Assembly (NCBI RefSeq): GCF_958295425.1
Contig: NC_081146.1
Location: 23,184,395-23,248,394 of the forward strand
Direction: 5' to 3'
Source of the DNA: Solea solea
Lineage: Eukaryota; Chordata; Actinopteri; Pleuronectiformes; Soleidae
Length of the DNA stretch: 64,000 nt
The notes under the pieces were generated by a model, which did no database searches, was not told where the DNA came from, and saw only the letters and a program-made list of their open reading frames with translations. This document shows, piece after piece, positions 49,185 through 60,847 of this stretch; positions within the stretch are counted from its first letter, which is position 1; each line of letters starts with the position of its first letter. A program made the translations under genes and the position numbers.

Positions 49185-49325
49185 GACTCTTGGACAGGTC
49201 CGCCAGTGTCGTCCATCACAGGGCAAGGACAGCTCACTCTAAGCTAATCACCATGTTTTTGGACTGTGGGAGAACACACACCGAAAGACCCTCGGTAGAA
49301 CCGGGATCTGAACCGGTGACCGTTT
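49185..49325 (-). mobile_element. SINE-type 5'/middle fragment, reverse orientation
   Basis: Contains CATGTTTTTGGACTGTGGGA and GAACCGGGATCTGAACCGG, the reverse complement of the middle and box-B-like head of the same SINE family. Confidence 0.55.
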
Positions 49326-50281
49326 CATTAGTTGAACTGTGTTTTTATTTTGGGAACTGCAGAAGCATATTCTGAATAAAAGATGTATTTCCTGTTTAAA
49401 TATTCTCCACAAGTCGACTCCTGCTGTCAACCCGCCTCATATTTACAGTACAGTCAGTCTTGCAGCCTTTCCAGGGGTTCCTGTCAAGATATGTGTGTGT
49501 GTCTGTGTAAAGAGAGAGAAGGGCGAGGAAGCCTTTCATTACCTACAATAATCTTAAACCTCGTCGTGACTCACTTTCCGATACAGAATGTTAAAACACT
49601 CTCAATAAAAGCACAATAAAACCAGAGAAGCACTTTGCAGTGCACTTAAACGGACAATACAGGATCTTACACTTTGTCCAGAAGGTTGTTGGAGACTTGT
49701 GGGAAAAATAAAACTTTAACTACATTATCAACATTGTCTTAACACAAAATAAATTGACAAATATAAAAACAACTATTTCAAAATAACGACAATTGTGTTT
49801 AAGAATGAGTTGAATATTTTAATCACTGCACTGATTTCAACAAATGGCGATACAATCAGTGGTTCAATTGTTTCATACGCCGTATGACATCATTGAACAA
49901 TGATGTCATGGTGAGTGTTTTCTATTATTCAGTGTAACGCTCGGGTGTAATCTTTCATCCACTAGGTGGCAGCAGAAGTAGGAGTTTCAGTCTGTGTCAG
50001 GGTCTGATGAGAGTCGGGATCATCTCAGCAGGATTCTTCTTCAGTGCACTGATTACCTGATTACAGCTTCACCATGTTTGCTTCTGCAGGAAGACGAGAG
50101 TGAATTCACTTAAATTTGCATCTGGTATTTTCAGTCATTATCATACAGCATGAAAACAAGCGTGAAAGACATCATAGATGACATTTAGATTTATACACCA
50201 TTAAAACTCCTGAATGTAACCTTTCTGTCTTGAACTTCAGCCAGAGGATACAAAATCAATGACATAATCTAACATTTATAT

Positions 50282-50914
50282 TAAAGGTGTGGTGTGTAAC
50301 AAACTCTGTGTGTGTTTCTCAGTGTAACAGTTTAGACCAGTGGTCACCAACGTGGTGCCCGCGGGCACTTGGTAGCCCGCGAGCAGCCAGCGAGGTGCCC
50401 GTGGGCTCATTTCACTTCACCTCACTTGCATGTATCCAAATGATCACTGAGTAAAATGTCCTGATATTATTTATAAAAACTGTGATAATCATTAGGAGTA
50501 AGCACTGGATTTAATGTGTATGCAATTAAATGCATAATATTCATCATTTCAATGGTAAATTGCATAAAATGTTAATATGGTAGCCCTCCATATTATTCTC
50601 TACCCTTCAGGTAGCTCTCGGTCTCAAAAAGGTTGGTGACCCCTGGTTTAGACCGTGTGGCGCCTAGCAACACTGTACACAGTAGAGCCTCCTGCAACAA
50701 CTCAGTAGGAGGCTGAAACGCAAGCTACGACGTACGTCAAGACAGTTCATGGTCAAAACAATGGCAAGTGTGCGTCGCCGCTTCAGTGCCATACTAGATA
50801 TAAACGATAAAGCGAAGCACGAAGCGTTGTGGGTCATAGAAATGTAGGGTCTCACATTGTGACTGCTGCGCCACCGAAAAAAGATATTGCATTTTAACGT
50901 AACTATCACCTTTA
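50282..50914. mobile_element. TIR element (TAAAGGTG ends) split by an hAT insertion
   Basis: Left end TAAAGGTGTGGTGTGTAAC and right end ...GTAACTATCACCTTTA form imperfect inverted termini. Without the 308-bp hAT element and one target duplication, the host element would be about 317 bp. The ends resemble a fish MITE family with TAAAGGT(C/G) termini. Confidence 0.55.
50338..50645. mobile_element. 308-bp non-autonomous hAT element with perfect 8-bp target duplication
   Basis: Left end CAGTGGTCACCAAC and right end GTTGGTGACCCCTG are inverted repeats with one mismatch in 14. The flanking duplications are both GTTTAGAC (50330-50337 and 50646-50653). It is inserted inside a second TIR element (50282-50914). 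Confidence 0.93.
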
Positions 50915-51094
50915 AAAATATGCAGTGGGAACTTAAAAACTCAAGGACGTCATGTAACAAGTGGACATGAGCAAAGTCTGATGCTGCTGAAGTGAAGCTG
51001 CCACCTGTCTTGCTCCCTTAGCCAGGTCTGATAGTCTTGCTTGATGGAGTCCATTTTCAACAATGTGACTTAGTTTCTGTTCATCAAGACCAAA

Positions 51095-51575
51095 CAGAGG
51101 CAGAATAATTCAATTAAATTCAATTTAATTTAATTCAATTAAATTTGATTTGTATAGCGCCAAATCATAACATACATTACAAAACTCAGTGGAGAGAAAA
51201 AAACTCAGATGTGCAGCCATCTGCCTCGACCGGTTGGGGTGAAAGGAAAAATGGGGGACAGAGGAGAGGTGGGGGACAGAAAGGGGGAGCGAGACAATGG
51301 ACAATATACCGATATCAACATAAATTATAGCATAATAATAATGGTGATGATATGATATGATAATAATAGTAGTAGCCTCGAAACTGGATCTGGATCCTGC
51401 AACCTGCAAGATGAGGACATAGAGAGAGAGAGAGAGAGGGGGAGGAAGGAAAGACACAAACTAGGGAGAGAGAGAACAAGGTTAATGACATATAATAAAG
51501 TCATATTCATACCCTGAGTGTGAGAGAGTGAGTGTGAGTGCACCACAGGAAATTCCCCCAGCAGCATAACTAACA
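51095..51575. repeat. Dispersed retroelement-derived repeat
   Basis: AATTCAATTAAATTTGATTT followed by GTATAGCGCCAAATCATAAC and CAGCCATCTGCCTCGACCGG is the signature of a very common teleost interspersed repeat thought to derive from a LINE. It is followed by purine-rich, GA-repeat sequence. No intact ORF. Confidence 0.6.
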
Positions 51576-53304
51576 GATGGTCCAGGTTTCCATGAGTCAG
51601 CTCTAACTAATAATAATATCTTCAAAGAAACATAAATATATCACCAAAAGTTGATGCACTGCAGCAACGTGCAAATTCTAAAAACAAACATGGTCATGAT
51701 GACACACCTCTAACAACTGATTGGTTGTTATTTTCATTCTCCCCCCTCTCCTGTCCCTTTGCTCACCTCACACCCGGGTCGTCATCACAATCAGAAACAC
51801 CTGAATATCACACACTGACAGACCATAATGATGAACCTGCCTCACCTGTCGATCAAACCAAAGCAAAGCAAAGCAAAGCAAAGCTCAGGAAGTCGCCTAC
51901 CAGCTAAGCAGAGATTTTGATCCACTTTACCCGTGTTCGTCTGCAGTTTGAGCCGAGATTGTGTAAAACAGAAAGGTAACGAGATCTTTTATTCACATGC
52001 AATCAGACTGAAGGCATCACAGGATCATTACTGACTCTGGTTACAAAACACTTACGGATAATTGCATGCTTTATGTAAGCAATTCCTTTAATTTGCCTGT
52101 AGATTGTGCAAATCAAAGGAGAGGAGTGGAGCACTGGGAACATTTAAAGATTTGATGTTGAATTCATTAGAACTGACATTTTCAATCTTGTTTTTGGTCT
52201 ATTTGCTTTATCATTATTATTACTATCATTATTATTATTGTTATTATTTAGCAGCAGTTGCAAAAGCATTTCATAATATGCAGAGATGGAAAACCATGAA
52301 TCCTGAAAGACATTTGGATGAATTCAGATTTTGATATTGCCTAAAGAATGAAACCTAATATCTTTAGTGAGTCCCTGATTTTCTGTTTAGTGCCAGCAAT
52401 TTGTCATAACATTAATTCAAATCAACCCCAGCCTCAGGAGGGAAATCAGGACATGGCACCAAATAATTTTACCGTACCTCCAGAGGCAGGGAGCAATTTA
52501 GACTTACCTCACAATGAGAAGAGAATTCACAAATTCATATCCATGATTAAGGTGAATAGAATCTAATAATACGCACTTTTATTAAATCTTAGGTCAGTGT
52601 GTGTGAGTGTGAGCAGTAAAGAGAGGCCAAACTCTAGGGTCATGGTGACTCAAGTGTCCTCAGATTGGGACGAAACTCAGTGAGTGCGATGTTCTCAGGA
52701 AAAGTAATAAGACGTGATGATTAATTTCATATTAATTTGGTCATATGCAGGGGAGGCATTATGGCTCAATAGCGCCCCCAATTTAAAGTCGTCATTTTTT
52801 TAAAGTTGTATCAATTCTGATGAAACTTGCTGGGAACACATGGATCATGCCAAGTTCTCACAAAACGGCACGCATATTTGTTATAAGTAATCCTTTAGTT
52901 TGATACCTCACTTACGCTTGGGCGTGGCACATTGGTTGAACCAGTATTCATGGAGTTGGCAACAAATGAATAAAAGTGAAGTTTTATTGGCTGACTGTTA
53001 AGTGAGGGGCACAGTGAGGTCAGAGAACTGCTGCACTCCCCCGAATTGTGTCATGAGTGTGTGCATAATGCAAGCAGTACTACTTCATTTTCTTTCACTT
53101 AACATTTTGAGCACATTTTGAGGGCCTTGCCATGCTAACAGAAAAAATACAATCTGACCGAGTTTGAGGGTGATCGGATGAACTTTGCAGGAATTAAAAG
53201 TTAAAAATGACATTTTCACATTTTGTGCTCCCACTAGCCATGCAGCAGACTTACACTGAGAAAGACACAGCCAACATACATCCCTAGTGATTAATATTAT
53301 GATT

Positions 53305-53568
53305 ATTAACCAGAACCTTATGTATGCCCGCCTTATGTATGCCCGCCCACTTCGCTCTGCATCGGCAAACCGGCTCGCTGCCCCCTCACTGAGAGGATCA
53401 CAGAGGCATTTACAGAACTCGAGACTGTTCACTGTCCTCGCTCCCAAATGGTGGAACAAGCTCCCCATCGACATCCGGACAGCGGAAAGCCTCCACATCT
53501 TCCGCCGCCGACTAAAAACACATTTCTTCCGACTCTACCTCGACTAAGACGATAACGACGACGACAAA

Positions 53569-53599
<31 letters not shown>

Positions 53600-53755
53600 T
53601 ATCGCACTTATGACTAGCACTTCATAGTTTGATTTACTTGAAGCTCTTACTTACTTCTAGCTCTTATTTGTACCCAAATGTTTAAATGCACTTATTGTAA
53701 GTCGCTTTGGATAAAAGCGTCTGCTAAATGACATGTAATGTAATGTAACAATAAA
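53305..53755 (+). mobile_element. 3' end of an L2-type LINE
   Basis: The plus strand encodes SRLFTVLAPKWWNKLPIDIR and then AESLHIFRRRLKTHFFRLYL, the conserved C-terminus of fish L2 ORF2, followed by the characteristic 3' tail GTCGCTTTGGATAAAAGCG, TCTGCTAAATG and short TGTAA repeats. An AT microsatellite (53577-53602) lies in the 3' UTR. The 5' part is missing. Confidence 0.85.
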
Positions 53756-54505
53756 ACTATCACACGTATGTTATTTGTATGAAATAGTCTCAAAAGAGAG
53801 AGGCAAAATTAACACAACATTCCCATATCATGTTTCAGTGGGATAATGGTGGGATTGTCATCTGTTGCATAAAGGCCCTGAAGTTCGCGTCCAATTGCGT
53901 GTTGCATATCACGGACCCTGGTATACTCGCGTGTCAGGGTCTGGTAGCATCTGACTTCACCATCGGGTGGCGGTACAACATCTGGTACGAAAGACTCACA
54001 AACGAAAGGTCAGTCTGGAAGGGGAGTCGTGGTGTCAGCCGGTCCGAGGGTCGCCAGGTCGGGGCTTGGTGACTTCTTCTCTGTTGTCGAGATGTTTTTT
54101 CTTCCTGGCGAGTGGGGCTTACACGCTACCTACTGGTAAGGCGGAAATTCAGCTTGCGCTCTCCACATGTACCCAATAAATCTGGGCTGCACGCGTAGCC
54201 TGCGAAACATCGAGGCAGCGACAAACCCACCAGGACAAGGACAATGTCATTCGAATTTGACCCCTGTCTGTAATATTTGAAGCACTTTAGCTCCTATAAT
54301 CTGTGGCCACATGAATATACGGCTTTGCCGTAGATTCTGCCTGCAATTTATTTGATCTGATCATTTAATCTTATTCCTGCCTGACTCAGCATATCTGCCA
54401 AATAAAGTAAATGCTTCGATCTTTGCTGTAAAAATTAAACTGAGCGGATGGCACTTGCGAATAGACCATTATGTTCTTGTGATGTGCTTGTGTCAGTCAT
54501 CATTT

Positions 54506-54532
54506 GGGGGGGGGGGGGGGGGGGGGGGGGGG
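54506..54532. repeat. 27-nt homopolymer G tract
   Basis: An uninterrupted run of G on the plus strand in intergenic DNA. Its true length may be affected by sequencing or assembly error. Confidence 0.9.
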
Positions 54533-55287
54533 TAGTGGCATTTAAATACCTCTCTAATCTGCCATTTTGGCTTTCTGTCCAATGGGAGCAAAAAAGTTGT
54601 ATTAAAATAGATCATATAACAGGCCAGGCTGGGTAGGCAGACAGACCTATATAACAGATTAAGACATGCAGAAGTAATCCTAAAGGTTTTAAATCTCTCC
54701 TCTCTCTCATACAAGTGATTATTAGTTGTTGTTTTATTTTTATCTTGGTTATTTAAGTCTGTCTGAGATGGACGGAGTGATTTGCTGTCCAGATTAGTCT
54801 GCACAGCTAAAATGACGATAACACGTCGGTTAACATTTGGTTTATTACACTCAAGTGTTGTAATTTGTTTAAAACGAAGAGTCAGCAGTGAAGGATGTGC
54901 AGCAGGGGAAACAGGAGTGAGTATTATTGACCAACAAGACCGTGTCCTGACTATTAAATTCAAAATAATGCCCTCGGGTCAGCGTCTCATGGCTCCAGCC
55001 ACAAAAACTAACCCTTCTCTTAAGTCCTTTAATACGAGCTGCAATCAGACTGTTAAACCTGAGGTAGCACCATGTGGGAATGATCACCTTTTTATTTCTC
55101 CCTGGAATTTTATTTACTTATATTTTTGTTTTATCATAGTCTTCAAAATGGGTTTATGTGCTAAGTTATGTTCTTCTGTTAGCAACGTACGGTTTTTAAC
55201 GGATTGTTCCCATAAAATATTTGATGAGAATCTACTGATGATGTCACAAAAAATCTGACATTTTCAAGAAGTCCCTATCTCTCATAA

Positions 55288-55745
55288 TGGCCAAATCCTT
55301 ATATGGACATCCTGGGGGTGTGTGTTTATAGATGTTAATACACATTCAGGCTTTAAAAAAAAATTTTTTTTTTCGTCTTCTTACGTGTTGTTGAGTCAAA
55401 GTTCTGATTCATTTTATATCATATTTTTAGTAGTGCTATAAAGTAGCAATAATTGTGCAGAAGTCACAAATTTAGACCGTTTTGTTCATAAAAACGAGCC
55501 GAGTGAACTGTGACGTGTTTCCAAATTTCACAAATTCAATCCAATTTTAAAAACTGAGTACTTTTTGCTCAGGTGTGTTGATATAGTTGGTGAAAATGAA
55601 AGACATTTTTAATCAGATTGCCTATAGGTTGTGCTGAAAAAGAGGATATAAGACATACTATGCTGCCCAGACTTATATCCTCTGTATATACTGTACATTT
55701 TAACATGGAAAAAAGCAGCCAAAATGCTCTGTTTTCTAAGGGTTA
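55288..55745. mobile_element. piggyBac-like MITE, copy B (5'-truncated)
   Basis: Shares with copy A the segments TTATATGGACATCCTGGG, AATAAAAACGAGCC-type and TGACGTGTTTCCA, GCTCAGGTGTGTTG, AAGAGGATATAAGACA and the right end CTAAGGGTTAA. The left terminus seen in copy A is not recognisable. Confidence 0.65.
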
Positions 55746-57152
55746 ATAGCTATTGCAGTTAAAGTTCTATACAGATCTGGATCCAGTCGATCAAAATGTA
55801 AAAATAAAACACCAGGTGACAAATGATTTAACCCTTGGCTCCTGCACTCTTGATGTCTGACTTAGCCAACTCTTTCCTTATATGTTGTTTGTTTATTTAT
55901 GGTAACCTTTATGTATGAATGGATTTTGTGACATCATTAAATTGCATCAGCAGGGATACACATGCTTCTGAGAGAGAACAGATCTTCACTGTGGTAAAAA
56001 ACAGAAAGAACGTAGATTTTTGTGGGTGACTGCCAACTGTAGCTTTATCGTCTTGCAACGTGGCAACAAGGACACGTTTAGGCTTTAAGTGAAACAAACT
56101 CCCTCATACAAACAGCACAGAGATCAAATTATTTGGTTATGCAAAATAAACGTATGCCACTGCCAATTTCCCAGATAATAGCATCATTTTAGAAGACCCT
56201 GGTTCCTCAGAGACTGGTTCTCAGATGATTAGATTTGGCTCTTCCACTCAGTCTCTTCACAATTTTAAAAAACAGTTATTAAACAATCCAATGCATTGCA
56301 GAGACACACAGGGCTGATTTAAATATATGCATTTAATAACGTTTGAAGTGAAAAAAAGCTGTCGTTTATGAACAAAATGTCAAACCAACAAAAAGTCTAC
56401 GTGTGCATCGTTGTTACATGTTCCTGGCATCGTAAAGCATTGCTTTGTGCATAGTGCATCTACACAGTTAAGTTCATACACATCAACATAAGTGGAGTAC
56501 AGTATCTGAGTGACACTAATCCCCAGAACTAGATAAAATGATAGAATAAACCCAGCACGCACACAAACGCCCTTGACCTACATATATATATTTTCAGCTG
56601 TGAGTGTTACTGAGGCACATGTCTTCCGGTGTTTTGTTGAATATAAAAAAAAAGAACGAAAAATAAATAACATCTTTGGATGGAACAAAGACCCTTCGAA
56701 ATGTGACGATTCGATAGCGTAGAAAAACAAAGACAGTGATCCAGTTTGTACCAGTATGAAATGGGAACATTCTCATGTACCTGATGCTACACTTTTATTT
56801 TTTCCTGCTACATGATCATTTTAAAGCAAGCGAGAACCAGCTGAAGATATAATGCAAAGCCAAATGTCCAAAATGGAACCATAAAGTTGACAATTATTGC
56901 GAGAAGTATCAAAAAGCTTTATCATTATGTTAAAGTTTTACAACCGATGAATTGACACATCATTCTTCTGTTGGTGAGCAAAAATAACAAACCCGAGGGT
57001 CAAAAGAGCAAATGTTCACTTGACGTAGGTCTGGCTTGTACACTATGTACGAATAAAACAAGCACCTGGTATGATTATGACAATGTAGAAACATCTGACA
57101 AATGCTTTAAACTCTCAAACTCTTCATGTGCAATCCTAATACCTGTGAAAAC

Positions 57153-57436
57153 TAAAGGTCCAGTGCGTAATAGTGCAGTATTGTTTTAGGTAGCCTTAGA
57201 ATAAGCCTTTGGGCAAGGGCTTCGCTTTAGGGGAGGCCGCCATCATGTTTCCATCATGATGTGCACTAGCATGAGCATGTGTTTCACATTTTGAAAAAGA
57301 ACCGTAGATGCATATGAGGAAGAACAACCTCTTTTCTGGTATGTGAAGGCCACTATAGTACCCAACTGTCGTTTTGGCAAAAGGGAAGATTGAGTGAACG
57401 AGTCCTCTGCCACTAATCTTACACACTGGACCTTTA
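57153..57436. mobile_element. MITE with TAAAGGTCCAGTG terminal repeats
   Basis: Left end TAAAGGTCCAGTGCGTAA and right end TTACACACTGGACCTTTA are inverted repeats with about 16 of 18 matching. No coding capacity. It sits between the lingo stop and sema7a, just beyond the candidate lingo poly(A) site. Confidence 0.8.
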
Positions 57437-57705
57437 AAAATGGCTGGATACCACTTGTTTGTGTGTGTTTCCAATACGATACCAATATCACAACCTTGAA
57501 TTTCAACCAATATCAGTCAGATGGAGTGTTTTAACGTAACTGTTCATAAGACATTTGTGCTGATGCATTTACCACTGAGGTACAACCAGCTACTTGTCAC
57601 ATGACAGTGCTGATGAACATCTCTCTTTGAATGTTTGCTGTGTTAAGTGATTTGTACGTAAATTGTACCTTATTTGGGATTTACAGATCATATCATATCT
57701 TATTA

Positions 57706-57711
57706 TTTATT
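57706..57711 (-). terminator. Possible lingo polyadenylation hexamer
   Basis: TTTATT on the plus strand gives AATAAA on the transcribed strand about 360 nt after the lingo stop codon. It is the nearest canonical hexamer I see and is a candidate only. Confidence 0.35.
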
Positions 57712-58071
57712 TTTTCTGATATCCAATTCAGTGATCGTGTCCATTGTCGGACTGATACCGTACTGACAATCATATCAACGCATCCTTATTAAAAAACAAT
57801 TTCATAATTGCATGCTACATAAAAAATGGACCTGTGCTAGGTAAGATGTCGTTTGCTTGTTTGAAGCAGAAATTGTTGAAATCAAATGTGCATACATCTT
57901 CTGTTTAACTCTTTCTAGTTCAGGATCATGAGATATTCATTTGTATGGTGACACAGTCAAAAGCCGAACACACTGACTCTGATTTGCCTTTGAGTAGAAG
58001 TTGAACGTCTCAATGGCGTGTCCACTTTGCAAAGAGTCAATGCAACGACCACTTTCACCACTGCCCTATTT

Positions 58072-59883
58072 TTAAATAAGTTTCATGGTGAACCTGCCGC
58101 CGTCACCCTCTCCTCCCCCTCCACCCATGGAAGACCTTGGAACAAAGTCAATCGTTGCTGTGTGTTTGATCTGCCCCTTGCTCTGGCTCCAGAAGAACAT
58201 GAAGACAAAACAGATGGCCACCGAGCTGAGGAAAGAGAGGAAGCCCATGGTGGTGGCAATGATCAAGGTCTTTGCATCAAATGGGTATGGCTTGGCCATT
58301 TGAGCCGAGGAGTTGGCTGCTTGAGTATTTGAAGACTCTACCCAGCCCTCGTCTGAGTAGAAAGGGATGGTTCGGTTACGAGGGAGGCCCTTCACATGGA
58401 GACCAACATTTAGGCTGTCATTTCCAGCCGCATTGCCCGCCAGGCACTGATAAGTGCCACTGTCCTGAACTTGGGCAAAACGGACTTCTAAAGTACCATT
58501 CGGCAAAACCCTGACTCTTCCTGTTGGAGAAACCACTTTCTTATTGGATGAGATCCAAGTGATGGATGGCAATGGGTCTCCATCAGCCTTACAGGAGTAG
58601 AGAACTGTTGTGCCCTCCTCTACTCTGGCCTCCTGTGGCCTGCGGTCCAAGATACGAGCAGGGCGGCATGTAAACAGCCTTGGCAGTTCCTTCTCTGAGA
58701 AGTCTTTGAATTTTCGCAGACGCACAGCATCGGGAGAGAAACAAGTGGGCTGATGTCCATCAAAGTTCAGGCGTAACCTGCGGCGGACCACCCAGAGAAG
58801 GCGGCAGTCACATGCTAGGGGATTCCCATCCAACCGCAACACCTGAAGGTTACCCACAGAGTGGAAGACACTCTCCTCCAATGAAGATAGCTGATTGGAT
58901 GTCACATTTAGCATGCGAAAGTGGACCAGTCCCCTAAAGGCTCCTGGTTCTATTCGTAGCAGGCTGCCCCCTACTAGATGTAACTCCTGGAGTCTCAGGA
59001 GGTCACCAAGCAGATTGCCTTGGATAACAGTGATGGGGTTGTAGGACAGGTCCAGAAATCGCAGATAGGCCAGTTGACGGATTGCTGAGTAAGGGACAGC
59101 ACTCAGGTTGCAGCTGGTAATGACAAGTGAGGTCAAATTGAGGCCGATCAGGCTGTTGCTAGCAATAGTGTCCAGGGCCGGCCAGTTTGCAATCAGGAGG
59201 CTGCGCAGACGATGGAGTCGTCTAAATGCATTGTTGGGAAGTGCTGTTATAGTGAGGCGCAGCATCTGAAGATGCGTCAGGCTCTGGAGCTGGGACAGCG
59301 CTTCAGTGGGAATAGCAGTGAGATTGCTGCGATCTATGTTGAGCTCCTGCAAATTCTGTAGACCGTAGAAAGCCCGCTGCGAGATGAACACCAGGTCATT
59401 CTCACCAGCTTCCAGCATTTGCAGGTTCACCATTTCTTTAAAAGTATAGTCCAGGAAGACCAGAATCTCATTTTGGCTCAGATCTAGAAAGCGCAGACTG
59501 GACAGGCCAGAGAAAACCCCGACTGGAATGATCTTGAGTCGGTTATTCTTAAGCCGAAGCGTCCTGAGATTCTGTAGGCCCTGGAAAGCCTCCACCTCAA
59601 TCATGGAGATTATATTATCACTCAGATCCAAGTCTTGAAGCTGTGTGAGGCCAGAGAACTGGCGGCGGCTAACAGTCTTAATCTTATTGTGGGAAAAATC
59701 CAACCGTCTGGCATCGCTGGAAAAGCCCTCTGGCACTGAGAGGAAATGTTTGCCAGAGCAGCTCACTTCTTTAGCCTCTGGTCGACACACACAGCGTGAA
59801 GGACAGACTCCTGCAGAAACACCCAGTCCAAACTGGAGCAGGATGCTCCACGTCCCCCATCGTACAACGGACTCCACAAACAT
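58072..59883 (-). CDS. lingo4: LINGO-family LRR-Ig transmembrane receptor, probably Lingo4
   Basis: A single uninterrupted 603-aa CDS, typical of LINGO genes. Order: signal peptide about 1-24; LRRNT starting CPSRCVC; about 12 leucine-rich repeats (about 55-350); LRRCT with NPLACDCRLLW and a second Cys pair; an Ig domain with YSCKADGDP...DSGTYQC; TM helix about 540-565 (TLIIATTMGFLSFL...FFW); short tail with IDFVPR and the terminus RFTMKLI. Length is normal for the family (about 590-620). I chose the ATG at 59883 because upstream in-frame sequence crosses a splice acceptor. Family membership is certain. The paralogue call rests on LINGO4-like features recalled from the human protein (FLSFLSSVAICF, KH-x-IDFV, -KLI terminus, SLVITSCNLSAVPYSA); LINGO1 is the main alternative, and its locus is on the same human chromosome arm as SEMA7A. 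A Gly-rich insert (MGGGGGEGDGG) in the tail looks lineage-specific. Confidence 0.93.
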   Translation of the reverse strand: MFVESVVRWGTWSILLQFGLGVSAGVCPSRCVCRPEAKEVSCSGKHFLSVPEGFSSDARRLDFSHNKIKTVSRRQFSGLTQLQDLDLSDNIISMIEVEAFQGLQNLRTLRLKNNRLKIIPVGVFSGLSSLRFLDLSQNEILVFLDYTFKEMVNLQMLEAGENDLVFISQRAFYGLQNLQELNIDRSNLTAIPTEALSQLQSLTHLQMLRLTITALPNNAFRRLHRLRSLLIANWPALDTIASNSLIGLNLTSLVITSCNLSAVPYSAIRQLAYLRFLDLSYNPITVIQGNLLGDLLRLQELHLVGGSLLRIEPGAFRGLVHFRMLNVTSNQLSSLEESVFHSVGNLQVLRLDGNPLACDCRLLWVVRRRLRLNFDGHQPTCFSPDAVRLRKFKDFSEKELPRLFTCRPARILDRRPQEARVEEGTTVLYSCKADGDPLPSITWISSNKKVVSPTGRVRVLPNGTLEVRFAQVQDSGTYQCLAGNAAGNDSLNVGLHVKGLPRNRTIPFYSDEGWVESSNTQAANSSAQMAKPYPFDAKTLIIATTMGFLSFLSSVAICFVFMFFWSQSKGQIKHTATIDFVPRSSMGGGGGEGDGGRFTMKLI

Positions 59884-60094
59884 CTTACCCCCTGCCTGAA
59901 AGAGAGACAGACAATAATGAATAATCCGTAATTCCAATTTAATGTCTTTACTTGATTTAAACTTGTGCAAGGACTTACCGTTTCAGTCTTGTTGTGCAGA
60001 TTTGCATAACCAGTGGCAGTCAAGTTGGAATCAGACTTGAGTTAAGTCTTTCGTAAAGATGAATTTTAGTCAATAACATGCCCTTTACCGTGGC
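59884..60094 (-). other. lingo 5' UTR: small non-coding exon and 83-bp intron
   Basis: On the minus strand, TCTCTCTTTCAG lies 12 nt before the start codon (exon from 59895) and a consensus donor GTAAGT begins at 59978, defining an intron at 59896-59978. Upstream, TTTTCTCCAG could be the acceptor of an exon spanning 59979-60094. That exon contains a short upstream ORF starting with ATG and ending in TGA inside the exon. This is inferred from splice consensus only. Confidence 0.5.
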
Positions 60095-60847
60095 CTGGAG
60101 AAAAGAGAAAGAAGTCAGCAACAGTGACTTTACGCAATGGATTCAAGGACAAAGTTTAAAATAACACGACATGCAAGACAGTTGTATCACAGCCATCGGT
60201 CTGTCATTGCACTCTTGTGTTTCTCTTTTAAAAAATGAAGGCAGGTGTAAGAGAACTATTAACGTCGTTTATCCTGTCAGTTTGGTGTTACAGCCTTTAG
60301 AAAACCAAAACAAACTAGACATAACAACATCTTTCTGAACAGACCGAATGACTGTCCTGTGACTAAACTATTCATTAGTAGCAGCTGGTCTAAAGTAGTG
60401 ACCAATGTGTCACTTACATAAAGCCACAACAAAGAAATCCTGCACTTGAGTACGATATTTTTACTTCAATGTCCCTGTGTTTCCTGCTTGTTTTATTTCA
60501 GTGTTGTTTAAGGGAGAACGCAACAAAAAGAGCACATTTTGAGTAGTTAACTGTTCCCCCATGTGAAGCAGATGTTGCAGTTGATAAGACCGACCTACAT
60601 CTCTGTACCACAGACAGCAAAATCCCTACTTAACTGATTATCAAAGAATATGTCACACTCTTGACTCTGGACATTTTATCCTCTTCCAAGGCTGAAAAAG
60701 CACAGTTAACAGCTCTTAATACCCCAGGAAGTGTCCACATATGCCACACTGCAGTGCTATGACAGTGCAGATGAGGCCTCGGTGGGATGAAGGCTGTGCT
60801 TCCCCTGGGCCAAGAAGAATCTGGCGAGTGTAGCCGAAGAGTTAGAG

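Larger units (their letters stand above)
46641..57705. other. Intergenic region between sema7a and lingo
   Basis: About 11 kb, rich in small transposons (hAT, TIR elements, L2 tail, SINE pieces, piggyBac-like MITE copy B). The stretch 52600-53060 looks repetitive but was not identified. No exon of a third gene was recognised. Confidence 0.6.

Noticed and set aside
54493..54963. 156-aa minus-strand frame ending in a proline run
   Set aside because: The proline run is the 27-nt G tract translated; the rest has no recognisable domain or splice context.
54782..55258. 158-aa plus-strand frame
   Set aside because: It starts at a non-ATG codon and crosses sequence with weak resemblance to retroelement 3' ends; composition is not protein-like and there is no paralogous support.
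59884..59970. N-terminal extension of lingo to a TTG at 59970
   Set aside because: The extension crosses a clear splice acceptor and uses a non-ATG start; the ATG at 59883 is followed directly by a good signal peptide.
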